NCBI GenBank assembly: GCA_004352715.1
Contig: SCFE01000004.1
Location: 3,527,018-3,591,017 of the forward strand
Length of the DNA: 64,000 bases
Reading direction: 5' to 3'
Origin: Hofstenia miamia
Lineage: Eukaryota > Xenacoelomorpha > Acoela
Shown here: positions 21,351 through 32,822 of the stretch, one piece after another
Layout: every line of letters starts with the position of its first letter
Numbering within the stretch: the first letter of the stretch is position 1
Translations under genes and position numbers: made by a program
Notes under the pieces: generated by a model
Databases searched by the model: none
The model's input: the letters and a program-made list of their open reading frames with translations, nothing else
Told to the model about the DNA's origin: nothing

Positions 21351-21759
21351 TAAATGTTAAATTTAAATGTCAATTATTTAAATGCTAATGATCAATGTAA
21401 AATGAATTTGTTCTTGAACACATTTAATCTTGAATTGACCAATAAAACATTGCCCACTAGAATCACATCATCAAGTAGGACTCTAATTGACTACATTGCA
21501 TTAGCTGAAAACAATAATACACACTTCCAGTACATCTCTTCTGAATGCCCATTCTCGGATCACTGTTTTACATCTATCAAATTTCAAAAGTCTTCTCACT
21601 TGTGAAAAGTGTATTGAAAATATTAATAATTTTAAATCATCCCTCTCATCAGAAAATTGGTTTCCTGTATATTCTGCATCAAATATAAATGAAATGCTAA
21701 AAAATTTCTCAGACATTTTTTAATTTTACCTCAAAAGATTTTGCCCTGAAAGGAAAATA

Positions 21760-23922
21760 ATGGTTAAATCCACAACCAAATCCAAAGCAAACAATACTTT
21801 TTCTAACAAACCCTGGATATCTGACACTTGTAAAGCTTTAATTCACAAAAAGAACAAAGCATATAAACATTTTATAAATTCTCGAACTAACAAGAACTTT
21901 GCTGCCTATAAAAAGGCCAGAAATGCCTCGAATATTGCATCTCGTAGGGCATTCAATGAATTTATCAAAAATGAGTATACGCGTCTTCCAAATGAAAAGT
22001 CAAAATGGAAACTAATAAAAGAAATCACAAATTATAAGCAATCTAAATCAAACTTAATTGATGTGATTAAAGATCAAAATGGAAATAATCTAACCGACAA
22101 TTTAGAAATTTCTAATGAATTAAACAAGACTTTTGTCAACTTAGGAAATTACAAAGGGCCCCTTATTAAATACAAAAACCTCTCANNNNNNNNNNNNNNN
22201 NNNNNNNNNNNNNNNNNNNNNNNNNNNNNNNNNNNNNNNNNNNNNNNNNNNNNNNNNNNNNNNNNNNNNNNNNNNNNNNNNNNNNNNNNNNNNNNNNNNN
22301 NNNNNNNNNNNNNNNNNNNNNNNNNNNNNNNNNNNNNNNNNNNNNNNNNNNNNNNNNNNNNNNNNNNNNNNNNNNNNNNNNNNNNNNNNNNNNNNNNNNN
22401 NNNNNNNNNNNNNNNNNNNNNNNNNNNNNNNNNNNNNNNNNNNNNNNNNNNNNNNNNNNNNNNNNNNNNNNNNNNNNNNNNNNNNNNNNNNNNNNNNNNN
22501 NNNNNNNNNNNNNNNNNNNNNNNNNNNNNNNNNNNNNNNNNNNNNNNNNNNNNNNNNNNNNNNNNNNNNNNNNNNNNNNNNNNNNNNNNNNNNNNNNNNN
22601 NNNNNNNNNNNNNNNNNNNNNNNNNNNNNNNNNNNNNNNNNNNNNNNNNNNNNNNNNNNNNNNNNNNNNNNNNNNNNNNNNNNNNNNNNNNNNNNNNNNN
22701 NNNNNNNNNNNNNNNNNNNNNNNNNNNNNNNNNNNNNNNNNNNNNNNNNNNNNNNNNNNNNNNNNNNNNNNNNNNNNNNNNNNNNNNNNNNNNNNNNNNN
22801 NNNNNNNNNNNNNNNATTAATCACAACATACTTATTGAAAAACTATCTTACTTAGGATTTTCTTGTAATAGTAAGCAATTGATAACTAGTTACCTTAACC
22901 AAAGATTCCAGAGAGTTAAATTAAACGATATATTTTCTGATTGGTTACCAGTTTACAATGGGGTGCCTCAAGGAATGATTCTAGGTCCTCTTCTTTTTAG
23001 TATTTATGTAAATGACATGCAGTCAATAACCAATTGCAATCTAATTCAATATGCTGATGACACCTGCATCTTCAGCAATAATACATCATTGCACTCAGCA
23101 GTGGAATCAATAGAATTCAATTGCAACAAATTATCAAAATATTTTTCAATGCATAAGTTGCTAATTAATGAAGCTAAGACGGAATTTTGTATTTTGCAGC
23201 CCAATAAAAATAACTATGATGTTTCCAAAATGACTTTGAAAATTAATACTGTTAATGTACCTATTGTAGACACTTTCAAGTACTTAGGTGTAACCATTGA
23301 CTCAAAGTTAAAGTTCAACACTCACATTAACATAACAGTTAGAAAACTAGCTATAGGTATAAAAAGTATGACACTAGTAGTTAAGCAATTACCACCTTGT
23401 GCAATTATTCAATTCTTCCATGCTTTTATCATGAGCCACCTTAATTATGCAAACATCTTATTTACTGATTTAAGTGATGTGCTTTATAGAAAACTTGACA
23501 TTCAATTAAAATGGGCACTGAATATCTCAGCAAAAAATTCATCAAAAACTAAACATTACATTTCTAGGTCAATTCTCTTTCCAAAACAACTCGTCATTTT
23601 AAATACCTTGCTAACATTTTTCAAACTAGTAAAAAATCTACCACCTTGTAATTCAATTAAATTCCCGGGATTTGCATATAAACAGAATTCAAGATCTAAA
23701 ATTTTTACATGTGTTAAATATAAGAAAAAAGTTTTGAAGAAATCTTTCATTAATGTCGCAATTCGAACCTGGAATTCGCTACCTAAAGAAATTAAAAGCA
23801 TTGAAAAATTAAAACCTTTTAAAAAGCGTTTAAAAATCTTCCTTAAGCAAAAATATATTTTAGGTACATCATGGTTAGGATTTAAATTTTACAACAATGA
23901 CTATATGATAACTCGTCATTAA
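21760..23922 (+). CDS. LINE reverse transcriptase (ORF2, partial)
   Basis: Open from 21760 to TAA 23920-23922, with 630 Ns (22186-22815) that keep the frame. After the gap, the INHNIL segment belongs to the RT finger/palm, followed by NGVPQGMILGPLLFSIY (motif B) and QYADDTCIF, the catalytic YADD near 23050. Next come a thumb with FKYLGVTID and a C-terminal region ending RTWNSLPKEIK. The order matches CR1/Jockey-type polymerases. The preceding endonuclease piece (21354-21605) lies in another register with a stop, so the copy is probably inactive. The gap hides RT motifs 1-3. The minus-strand frames across it are artefacts. Confidence 0.85.
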   Translation: MVKSTTKSKANNTFSNKPWISDTCKALIHKKNKAYKHFINSRTNKNFAAYKKARNASNIASRRAFNEFIKNEYTRLPNEKSKWKLIKEITNYKQSKSNLIDVIKDQNGNNLTDNLEISNELNKTFVNLGNYKGPLIKYKNLSXXXXXXXXXXXXXXXXXXXXXXXXXXXXXXXXXXXXXXXXXXXXXXXXXXXXXXXXXXXXXXXXXXXXXXXXXXXXXXXXXXXXXXXXXXXXXXXXXXXXXXXXXXXXXXXXXXXXXXXXXXXXXXXXXXXXXXXXXXXXXXXXXXXXXXXXXXXXXXXXXXXXXXXXXXXXXXXXXXXXXXXXXXXXXXXXXXXXXXXXXXXXXXXXXXINHNILIEKLSYLGFSCNSKQLITSYLNQRFQRVKLNDIFSDWLPVYNGVPQGMILGPLLFSIYVNDMQSITNCNLIQYADDTCIFSNNTSLHSAVESIEFNCNKLSKYFSMHKLLINEAKTEFCILQPNKNNYDVSKMTLKINTVNVPIVDTFKYLGVTIDSKLKFNTHINITVRKLAIGIKSMTLVVKQLPPCAIIQFFHAFIMSHLNYANILFTDLSDVLYRKLDIQLKWALNISAKNSSKTKHYISRSILFPKQLVILNTLLTFFKLVKNLPPCNSIKFPGFAYKQNSRSKIFTCVKYKKKVLKKSFINVAIRTWNSLPKEIKSIEKLKPFKKRLKIFLKQKYILGTSWLGFKFYNNDYMITRH
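22186..22815. other. Assembly gap, 630 N
   Basis: Run of N inside the LINE. Its length is a multiple of three. Confidence 1.
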
Positions 23923-24094
23923 AATAGCAATATAAAGTAATTCATCCATAGCCTGTAAGAATTGTTACTTTTTGTAATGTATGTTGATTTGTACATTGGT
24001 TACTTTTTTGTAATTTATGACGCTATTCAGATAAATTATCAGTTATTGAATTGTAAACATTTATCTGAATATAGAATCTCTTATCTTATCTTGT

Positions 24095-24468
24095 CTTATT
24101 GCTAATAAGCAGGCTGTTGTTCTAAACCTTATTTTAAGTGTGTTGATTTTTTTAAATATTAGACTCTTAAAATTATTTCTTGTGATCAATTCATATGCAC
24201 AGTTGATTTCTTGTAGTGCCATCTCTACACTTTTGTGGTATTTTTTTGATGGTGCTTCTATTCTTATCATCAGCCATTTTTTGCTTGTCTTTTTCTCTAA
24301 TTTAATTGTTTTCCAGATGTTTTCAATCTGTTTTAGATGTTTTTGCCTTTGGGTTAGACTGCACTTTATAATTAGTGTGTTTGCTTTTTTGACCCCTTCC
24401 ACATTCATTGTTAGTTTGATTGTTTTTATTTGGCTGTACAAGTTCATTGCTATGCATGGATTCACCAT
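24095..24468 (-). pseudogene. Minus-strand ORF fragment upstream of the LINE insertion
   Basis: About 120 codons, basic, rich in Lys, Ile and Thr. The last 12 codons of the reading frame (down to 24061) are LINE tail sequence, so the LINE interrupted it. It probably continues at 21330 on the other side. No family recognised. Confidence 0.3.
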
Positions 24469-24970
24469 TATACAGGATACTTGAGCTCAGTAGTCTAGCT
24501 GCAAATCAAATTTGATTAGTTCTGATATCATTGTTTCTGTTGGTTTCTTTTCTGTTACAAATGTGTTTTGAACTTAAATGCACACTTTGTACAAGAAATC
24601 CAATAGTTTTTCCATTGTTGTTTTGGCTATTATAACCATCTGCACCTTCCCTTCTGCACTTTTGCCATTCTTAATGTTTGATCATTTTGGTTTTCCAACT
24701 TTTTGTTAAATTATTTCTCTTTAAGTATGTGGATTATGGTTAGTGTGGCATGATGACAGTCATTGGACTTTTTATTCCTTTACTTATCACAATTTCAATC
24801 TTAATTATTTCAAATGTATTGTAATTGTAATTTGGTGAAATTAAATGGTGCAATTTTATTTTATTTTGAATTTCTGCTAAGTTTAAACATTTGGTAAAAT
24901 TGATTAGCAGACACCAATTTGTATCTGCCACATGTTGCCTATATTTCTTACAGTATGCTTTAGTTTATAA

Positions 24971-25261
24971 TTCACACACTTTTGAAATTATCTACAAGTA
25001 AAAGTGGAATTATAAGCACCATAACAACAACATCAGAAGTAAGCAGTCAACAAAGAGATTTACCCAAACCTAAAATTTGTACCTGCCATGTGTTTGCCTA
25101 TATTTCTTACAGTATTCTTTTGCTTACAGATACTGCTTAACTTTTGTATATATATATTTGAATTTTGTTCATTTGAATTCTGTTCATTTTATTCTTAGTA
25201 AAGTCATTTTACTTATTTTCTTTTGAATGTTATTTCTTATAAAATGTGTTTCTAATTTTTC
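24971..25261. repeat. Inverted repeat 2, right copy
   Basis: Reverse complement of 18707-18997. Just inside it, a block containing GCCTATATTTCTTACAGTAT occurs twice (near 24935 and 25095), a partial direct duplication. Confidence 0.65.
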
Positions 25262-25589
25262 AACTGCCACATAGTGACCATTGCAGGACTCTGAGTACAC
25301 ATATTGTTTCAGAATTAACTATACCACTGTCAGGGGAAAGTCCAATTTATAAAATTTCATTAACAAGTATTGTTTTACAAGTAACCATCCTGTCAGAGGG
25401 ATTTATTGTAACCAAGAAGACATTGAATCCTATAAAAAAGAGATGGAACCCTTTACAATTGGATTGCAGATGAAAATCTCATTTTTCAGTGCTTTAATGA
25501 AACTGGAAATTTTTATTAAATATTATTGCAGAAAACCCTAACTGCTTAGCTAAATATTAGTTTTGACCAAACCAGCTAAATTCACCAGT

Positions 25590-26806
25590 GGAAGTCCTTT
25601 AACAAACAAACTACAAAAATGCCAAATACTCAAAATCAAAAACAAAAAAATCCCCTGGAAAAACTACTCCTACCCCACCAACACCTGATGACAATTGCTC
25701 ACAAGAGGAATGTCTTGAAAGGATTGCATTTCTTGAAATGTAACTAATATCAGAAATACTGCATGGCAGAAGATTTAAACATTCAAAAATAGCACAGATT
25801 GTCTAACCTTAATACATCAATCAAGGCAATTACAAAATCATGCAAATATTGTACAATTAAATATTTATTAACTTCAAATTACTAAATGCAAAAATGTTTG
25901 TGAATGCAGTGTTTGATGCCACATGCCCCCTAAGCTGGGCTATTTTCAGTCCACTAGTTCAACAGTTGATGCTTCATTACTACTACAAATACAGCAAATG
26001 CCTCTTAGTAATTAAAAACGAAATTCTTCTCAGTAAATATTATCCAGAGAGCTCATACAACATGTTAACAACTATGTTGAAATACCAATGCATCCCTATA
26101 GAGATCTTGGAGGAAACAATTCAATGACCACAGCAGCTGCAGATAAATGAGGATATCATGCTATCCACAAGATACCTCTAACACCATGTCACCAAGCTAT
26201 TATTGAAGAAAACAACCTCAAAAATCTCAGTGCTGAAATACTACCACCACAAACTGAGTGGGTTAAAACAGATGTTTTTACCTATCTTAGATGTGTTACA
26301 AAAGCCACTCCTGTTTATGTGACCATTGTAGATCGCCAATACAATGTCATAAAAGAAACAGATAGTATCTCATATATAAAAACTTGTTTCACAAATACAT
26401 GGTCTAAAACTGATATAACTCTATTACTCAAGCTACACTCACAACTTGCATTTGATATTGAATTTACAACCTCCAAACTTGTCTTATTGGATACCACAAT
26501 TAACATCTCCATCCTCATTATAGCTCAGATACACTATGGAAGCACATAGTTTGCCAAAAGGTAAATTATCCTGTTTCCATAGATATTGCCAAATTGGACA
26601 TCACTCTGACAACCAATATCTCCATGGAAGATGCAATCAAAACTGAAAATAATTACTGCATCCCAAGCCCACTCATCCACACTGTGATCATACAACCAGC
26701 ATGGAGATCAGCTCACAAGAAAACAAGTTGTGTACACATCCTGTTACCTGAAGAAGATCAGTGTATCAACAACCTAGGTGATCTCATTAAAACTTTACAC
26801 TAATTG
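25590..26806 (+). pseudogene. Decayed plus-strand ORF cluster, unknown
   Basis: Open stretches in changing frames: a Lys/Pro/Thr-rich start near 25600-25740, 25894-26127, about 26150-26549 (with KLVLLDTTINISI), and 26594-26803 ending in TAA. Together they could be one gene of about 400 codons broken by stops. LLDT...SI faintly recalls a retroviral-type aspartic protease active site, but the expected Gly is missing, so I do not assign it. Confidence 0.25.
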
Positions 26807-28449
26807 TATGTCTCAAGTATTAAGTTCTAGCTCAATAAACAATTTATCTCAGCTCATGTAAATAAATAATAAATAACAGGCACATAATTGCCAATGGCAA
26901 AGTATATTTGCAAGGTGTTAAGTTAAGTGCATGTATGAATGGATCAAATGAAAGATGTTATTCCCTACATGTAATTGTAACCTAAAGTGGCCACAATTTG
27001 GGCTGTCACCATTAAAGAGCTATTTGTCACCATAGACCCAGTGCAGTTTCCTCCCAAATTGTTGCTGTATCTTAAACAACAGTAATCATTAACAAAATCT
27101 TTCATCAATGAAATCTAAAGGGGGTTAATAAATAAATAATTGCAAAGATCAAATGCAGTTGAAGGAAGCTGAATTTATTGTGCACTTTGCTACATTGATT
27201 CAGATATTTATTACAAAAATCTGTAACTTATTACCTGACTTGTTTACAATTTCAAAGCACAGTTTCCCTCACAAAGTTAAATGAGCAATCACGTGTAATT
27301 TAAATCAATGGGAGAAAAACTAACACTATTTAATTAACTACACTTGAAATTCCAAAATTGATGGAAAGAAATTGATACAAATAAGGTAGCAGCAAATCAA
27401 AGAATCAAAATGTCAAAAAGACATAACACTATTCCAGAGTGCTGAAAATAATAAAAATAAGGCCCTAAGTGACTCTACATTAATAATAATATTTCAAAAT
27501 ATCGTAATGAAAAATAGAAAGTTTTGAATGTTTTATGCCACAATACATATACCTTGGTTGGCATTTAATGCTATGTAATTCCATAAATCTAATTGTAGTT
27601 CTTTGTTTGAAAATGAATTCAGGATTTGTGAAAATGTGGACACATAAATTCTGAAGTAATGGATCTCATGGTCAGGTCACATTCTTTGAGTCTTCAGCAA
27701 TTATATAATTAGTCAAGCAATTTTTATCTAGCAAATTAACAACAGCAATATTCTCCCAGTGTAAAGCAAAATTTGACAATGGGTCTTTAATTACATTATA
27801 AAATTTGTATTCTTCATATGATTCTGAACTTGGTAGATATGTTGAGAACTGTGAAGTTTTTTGAAAATTATGATCCACTATATCTGGGAAAGCCAAACCT
27901 TGAGTTTCAATATTATGAGTGTGGAGTTTCTTCTAATATTTACAAAAGCTCATCATTATTATAAACAAAAACTATAAATTTGCAGCATTAGAATTATGGT
28001 TTGCAACTTTCTATATTTCAGAAGAGCAGGATCACTTTACTCTAAAAGCATTTATTGAAAAGTTATGATTTTAGGATTTGCATAAACTACTATTCAAGTG
28101 TGCTCTCTATTCAAAAAATGGGCTACAATATTAGGCATTAAACCATTTTCTGAAATTTTGAAAATTAAATTTCTAAAAATTCATTTTCAAGAAAAGAAGG
28201 CTTCTAGCAAATATAAAGAGAAGGATTATTATAATCTTGCCTAACCCACAGGATATTAAAATATTTAAAATTGTAAATGAAGTGCAGTTTTCATTGAATT
28301 ATAATGCTATTTATTTAACTTCCTTGGAAGAAACATTAACCCATTGACTTAAATACATGAACTATGGGAAATCCTGCTAATGTAGCATCAGAATGGAATG
28401 TTCAATGGTTCTAGTTCCCTATCTAATGAGAGTTTTGTGGTGAGCAAGT
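26807..28449. other. No gene recognised
   Basis: AT-rich, CpG-poor sequence with only short ORFs. The longest is 74 codons on the minus strand at 27672-27896, without motif. Confidence 0.5.
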
Positions 28450-28632
28450 GTTCCTAGTAAAAGTAAAGAGTGACAGGAAATTGAGAGAGGGAAGAGTGGC
28501 CATACTCATCTAACCTGAAACAGAATACCTCTTAGAAAGAGTTGTTTTAGACTAGAGCCCTATTAAAGAGTGCTAAGTAAATACCTAAGCTTGGTGAATT
28601 CCTCAACTTATGCAATTTAGGTGGTAGCAATA
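28450..28632 (+). repeat. LTR-like direct repeat, copy 2
   Basis: Diverged direct copy of 18390-18605. TGACAGGAAATTG near 28469 could be the LTR start and CAACTTATGCAATTTA its end, followed by GGTGGTAGCAA, which could be a primer-binding site. Uncertain. Confidence 0.4.
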
Positions 28633-29230
28633 ACAACATTTTCTGGTAATGACAGAAATACCAACAGCCCTATCATTACCCCTAGCCCTAATTTAAATGA
28701 TATGCTTGAAATGCTGTACCACTTCTATGTACCCTCTACCTGATATGTGATGGTTTTAGAAAGACCTAATTTATAGTAAAGTCAAAATAAAACATAAGCT
28801 AAGATTTACTTTATAGTAAGCTCCCACATAATGAAAATAGTCAATCATATTTATCTGAACAAAACTAGCAAAGAAATTAAACAACAACACACTGTTGCTA
28901 ATATGTGTAAATAAACAACAGGTTCTGCACAATAACCTTTTAAACTACAATTATCAAAAACACTGCATAAATTAATGGAAATCTTTAAAATGAAAATAGC
29001 ACAGTTCACACAAAACCAAAATCATCCAATTAAGGCAATTAAACATTGTAAATTACTAAGTCCACAATGTTGAATTGAGTTTATTACTGAAAATTTTAAT
29101 AAATATTTTTAATGGTTGCATTATTTTTAAGAATATTGGCTGAAAATATTTAAATAAATGCATTTTATAAAACATAAATGGACGAAAGGACATAAATATT
29201 TTTGAAATTGGTTTACCTCAAAAATGTCAA

Positions 29231-29322
29231 TAGGATAAAATGTCAATCAATGTGAAATACTGTAAACAACCATGACAAAGGCCACCTCTGATCTATTTCG
29301 AAAGAAATTATGGTATTTAACC
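29231..29322. repeat. 92-bp duplicated flank, left copy
   Basis: Matches 32730-32822 base for base apart from about five differences. It ends at an N gap. Confidence 0.85.
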
Positions 29323-30322
29323 NNNNNNNNNNNNNNNNNNNNNNNNNNNNNNNNNNNNNNNNNNNNNNNNNNNNNNNNNNNNNNNNNNNNNNNNNNNNNN
29401 NNNNNNNNNNNNNNNNNNNNNNNNNNNNNNNNNNNNNNNNNNNNNNNNNNNNNNNNNNNNNNNNNNNNNNNNNNNNNNNNNNNNNNNNNNNNNNNNNNNN
29501 NNNNNNNNNNNNNNNNNNNNNNNNNNNNNNNNNNNNNNNNNNNNNNNNNNNNNNNNNNNNNNNNNNNNNNNNNNNNNNNNNNNNNNNNNNNNNNNNNNNN
29601 NNNNNNNNNNNNNNNNNNNNNNNNNNNNNNNNNNNNNNNNNNNNNNNNNNNNNNNNNNNNNNNNNNNNNNNNNNNNNNNNNNNNNNNNNNNNNNNNNNNN
29701 NNNNNNNNNNNNNNNNNNNNNNNNNNNNNNNNNNNNNNNNNNNNNNNNNNNNNNNNNNNNNNNNNNNNNNNNNNNNNNNNNNNNNNNNNNNNNNNNNNNN
29801 NNNNNNNNNNNNNNNNNNNNNNNNNNNNNNNNNNNNNNNNNNNNNNNNNNNNNNNNNNNNNNNNNNNNNNNNNNNNNNNNNNNNNNNNNNNNNNNNNNNN
29901 NNNNNNNNNNNNNNNNNNNNNNNNNNNNNNNNNNNNNNNNNNNNNNNNNNNNNNNNNNNNNNNNNNNNNNNNNNNNNNNNNNNNNNNNNNNNNNNNNNNN
30001 NNNNNNNNNNNNNNNNNNNNNNNNNNNNNNNNNNNNNNNNNNNNNNNNNNNNNNNNNNNNNNNNNNNNNNNNNNNNNNNNNNNNNNNNNNNNNNNNNNNN
30101 NNNNNNNNNNNNNNNNNNNNNNNNNNNNNNNNNNNNNNNNNNNNNNNNNNNNNNNNNNNNNNNNNNNNNNNNNNNNNNNNNNNNNNNNNNNNNNNNNNNN
30201 NNNNNNNNNNNNNNNNNNNNNNNNNNNNNNNNNNNNNNNNNNNNNNNNNNNNNNNNNNNNNNNNNNNNNNNNNNNNNNNNNNNNNNNNNNNNNNNNNNNN
30301 NNNNNNNNNNNNNNNNNNNNNN
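29323..30322. other. Assembly gap, 1000 N
   Basis: Exactly 1000 N, probably a fixed-size scaffold gap. Every ORF spanning it is artificial. Confidence 1.
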
Positions 30323-30608
30323 ACTGAAGGTGGGAGAGTGGCGCATTATCAAAGATGCTAACGTCATCGAAACCAAATTTGTTCAACTGAAGGTGGGAGA
30401 GTGGCGCATTATCAAAGATGCTAACGTCATCGAAACCAAATTTGTTCATTCAATAAATTTGTATTTAGACAGAAACGAATATCTCTTCCTCCCCCAAAGG
30501 TATTCATGTATAATATGCAATGAAGATGTCCTTCTACTGGTTGGCAGTCAAATTACAAGATTCTCAAGTATAGATCACTGGTTAAGACTGTCATTTTCAG
30601 GATTTTAA
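30323..30608 (+). CDS. Partial copy of the LxVGxWR / LFLPQRY gene
   Basis: Open from the gap edge to TAA 30606-30608. The first 63 bases (30323-30385) are repeated exactly at 30386-30448, so the LKVGEWRIIKDANVIETKF segment appears twice in frame. The first element has it once, so the duplication is private to this contig and may be an assembly-edge artefact. The rest is nearly identical, with some amino acid changes (such as PLLVG to LLLVG). Confidence 0.5.
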
Positions 30609-31485
30609 ATTATCATTTTGTTAATATATATATAATTTTGTTAATATATATATATATATATCCCTCGTTCCATGCTTTATACCTTACATTATCTAGAATA
30701 CTAAATGTTATTATTAACCCAACTATTATTGGTTAATACACAACATCAAAATGTAAAGAACGTAAAGAGTTGAAACTAAAATAAATCATTAATATAATAA
30801 ATAAATTACTTATATTACCATTATTGTGAGGATTTGAAGGTATACACTTTTCAAACATCCAATGTTTTGGTCTAAATGAAAATCACTGTAAGCTACAATC
30901 TGAAATAGCAATATAAAATATTAATGTATTGCAAAATAAGGGTTTAATGTCTACCTGAAAAAAATATTTGAATGTTACAATATTAAATAATGAATATCTA
31001 TGAATGTAAAATTTTACTATTGTATGCTTAAGATATTAATCTTTAAGGAAATTCATATTAGCATTCATTATAATTGAAAAATATTAAATAATAATAACAT
31101 ATAAAAACTTAATTAACTAATTAAATCAATGATTGCATTGTACACCTTACCTGTAGATTAGAAATTGAAATTGCACCTTACACTTTGGTCAAAACGTGAA
31201 ATTGTAAAATGATTTTTCCAACTAAGCAAAAATTTGTCATTTAATATAATTGAATTTCTTTTAATTGAAATTCATTCATTTATTATTAGTATAATTATGA
31301 GTTGAAATATAATATCAGTGATATATCAAATCATTTTTTGACAAAAGCAAGTAGAATGAAATTGTCTGTAAGGTAAAACATTGAAATTCCTGTTAAATTT
31401 TATTGTTTTTTTAACTCAATTACAAATTATTAATCACTCTCTTGCTAGTTTTGTAATCACATAGTTGGTTGTTAATCTATTCACC

Positions 31486-31729
31486 ATGATGTCTTGTATG
31501 AAATCTAATGTGTTTTTCAAAGTATGTGGAAATGCTTTCAACAGCATTTACTATATTAAAGAAATTTTAATTTTATTGGATAAAAGACTATATGTAATCA
31601 CAGTATGACATTCAAAGGAAATGTTTTCCTGTCTCGCACACAACATTCAGAAAGCTTTCAACTGGTATGAACACAATTTCCTTGACATTCCATTTACAGA
31701 AGGAAACCTAACAAATGAACAAATGATGA
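31486..31729 (+). CDS. Partial copy of the arm-boundary gene
   Basis: Equivalent of 11532-11775, cut by the gap at 31730. It carries the same in-frame TGA after codon 40 and the same GTATGA/ATTCAG pair, which strengthens the intron idea or shows that the nonsense codon is older than the duplication. Differences include HH to LD in the EHNF.IPF segment. Confidence 0.4.
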
Positions 31730-32729
31730 NNNNNNNNNNNNNNNNNNNNNNNNNNNNNNNNNNNNNNNNNNNNNNNNNNNNNNNNNNNNNNNNNNNNNNN
31801 NNNNNNNNNNNNNNNNNNNNNNNNNNNNNNNNNNNNNNNNNNNNNNNNNNNNNNNNNNNNNNNNNNNNNNNNNNNNNNNNNNNNNNNNNNNNNNNNNNNN
31901 NNNNNNNNNNNNNNNNNNNNNNNNNNNNNNNNNNNNNNNNNNNNNNNNNNNNNNNNNNNNNNNNNNNNNNNNNNNNNNNNNNNNNNNNNNNNNNNNNNNN
32001 NNNNNNNNNNNNNNNNNNNNNNNNNNNNNNNNNNNNNNNNNNNNNNNNNNNNNNNNNNNNNNNNNNNNNNNNNNNNNNNNNNNNNNNNNNNNNNNNNNNN
32101 NNNNNNNNNNNNNNNNNNNNNNNNNNNNNNNNNNNNNNNNNNNNNNNNNNNNNNNNNNNNNNNNNNNNNNNNNNNNNNNNNNNNNNNNNNNNNNNNNNNN
32201 NNNNNNNNNNNNNNNNNNNNNNNNNNNNNNNNNNNNNNNNNNNNNNNNNNNNNNNNNNNNNNNNNNNNNNNNNNNNNNNNNNNNNNNNNNNNNNNNNNNN
32301 NNNNNNNNNNNNNNNNNNNNNNNNNNNNNNNNNNNNNNNNNNNNNNNNNNNNNNNNNNNNNNNNNNNNNNNNNNNNNNNNNNNNNNNNNNNNNNNNNNNN
32401 NNNNNNNNNNNNNNNNNNNNNNNNNNNNNNNNNNNNNNNNNNNNNNNNNNNNNNNNNNNNNNNNNNNNNNNNNNNNNNNNNNNNNNNNNNNNNNNNNNNN
32501 NNNNNNNNNNNNNNNNNNNNNNNNNNNNNNNNNNNNNNNNNNNNNNNNNNNNNNNNNNNNNNNNNNNNNNNNNNNNNNNNNNNNNNNNNNNNNNNNNNNN
32601 NNNNNNNNNNNNNNNNNNNNNNNNNNNNNNNNNNNNNNNNNNNNNNNNNNNNNNNNNNNNNNNNNNNNNNNNNNNNNNNNNNNNNNNNNNNNNNNNNNNN
32701 NNNNNNNNNNNNNNNNNNNNNNNNNNNNN
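31730..32729. other. Assembly gap, 1000 N
   Basis: Exactly 1000 N. Confidence 1.
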
Positions 32730-32822
32730 TAGGATAAAATGTCAACCAATATGAAATACTGTAAACAACCATAACAAAGGCAACCTCTGATTTATTTCGA
32801 AAGAAATTATGGTATTTAACCA
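32730..32822. repeat. 92-bp duplicated flank, right copy
   Basis: Second copy of 29231-29322. The sequence then continues directly as host DNA, suggesting that the two flanks are the same genomic place seen twice. Confidence 0.85.

Larger units (their letters stand above)
21354..24095 (+). mobile_element. CR1/Jockey-like LINE, 5'-truncated, with an N gap
   Basis: The left end falls inside the endonuclease domain (motifs LPTRITSSSRTLIDYI and CPFSDHCFT at 21354-21605). A reverse-transcriptase ORF and a 170-base 3' tail ending in CTTATCTTATCTTGTC repeats follow. Codons and CpG content look fresher than the surroundings. It splits a minus-strand ORF, consistent with insertion into inverted-repeat element 2. 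Confidence 0.8.
30323..31729 (+). mobile_element. Second copy of the Polinton-like element, internal fragment
   Basis: A 1407-base island between two 1000-N gaps, collinear with about 10433-11775 of the first element and above 95% identical by eye. It includes the 3' part of the LxVGxWR gene, the non-coding spacer and the start of the arm-boundary gene. It runs across the internal/arm boundary, confirming that boundary in an independent copy. Confidence 0.8.

Noticed and set aside
22183-22824. 213-codon minus-strand ORF
   Set aside because: It lies wholly in the N gap of the LINE.
26400-26520. Possible retroviral aspartic protease (KLVLLDTTINISI)
   Set aside because: The Gly of the D-T/S-G triad is missing and no flap or second motif is visible.
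29243-30608. Very long ORFs of 350-430 codons on both strands at 29.2-30.6 kb, 31.6-32.8 kb and 61.2-62.3 kb
   Set aside because: They consist almost entirely of translated N. Only the few codons outside the gaps are sequence.
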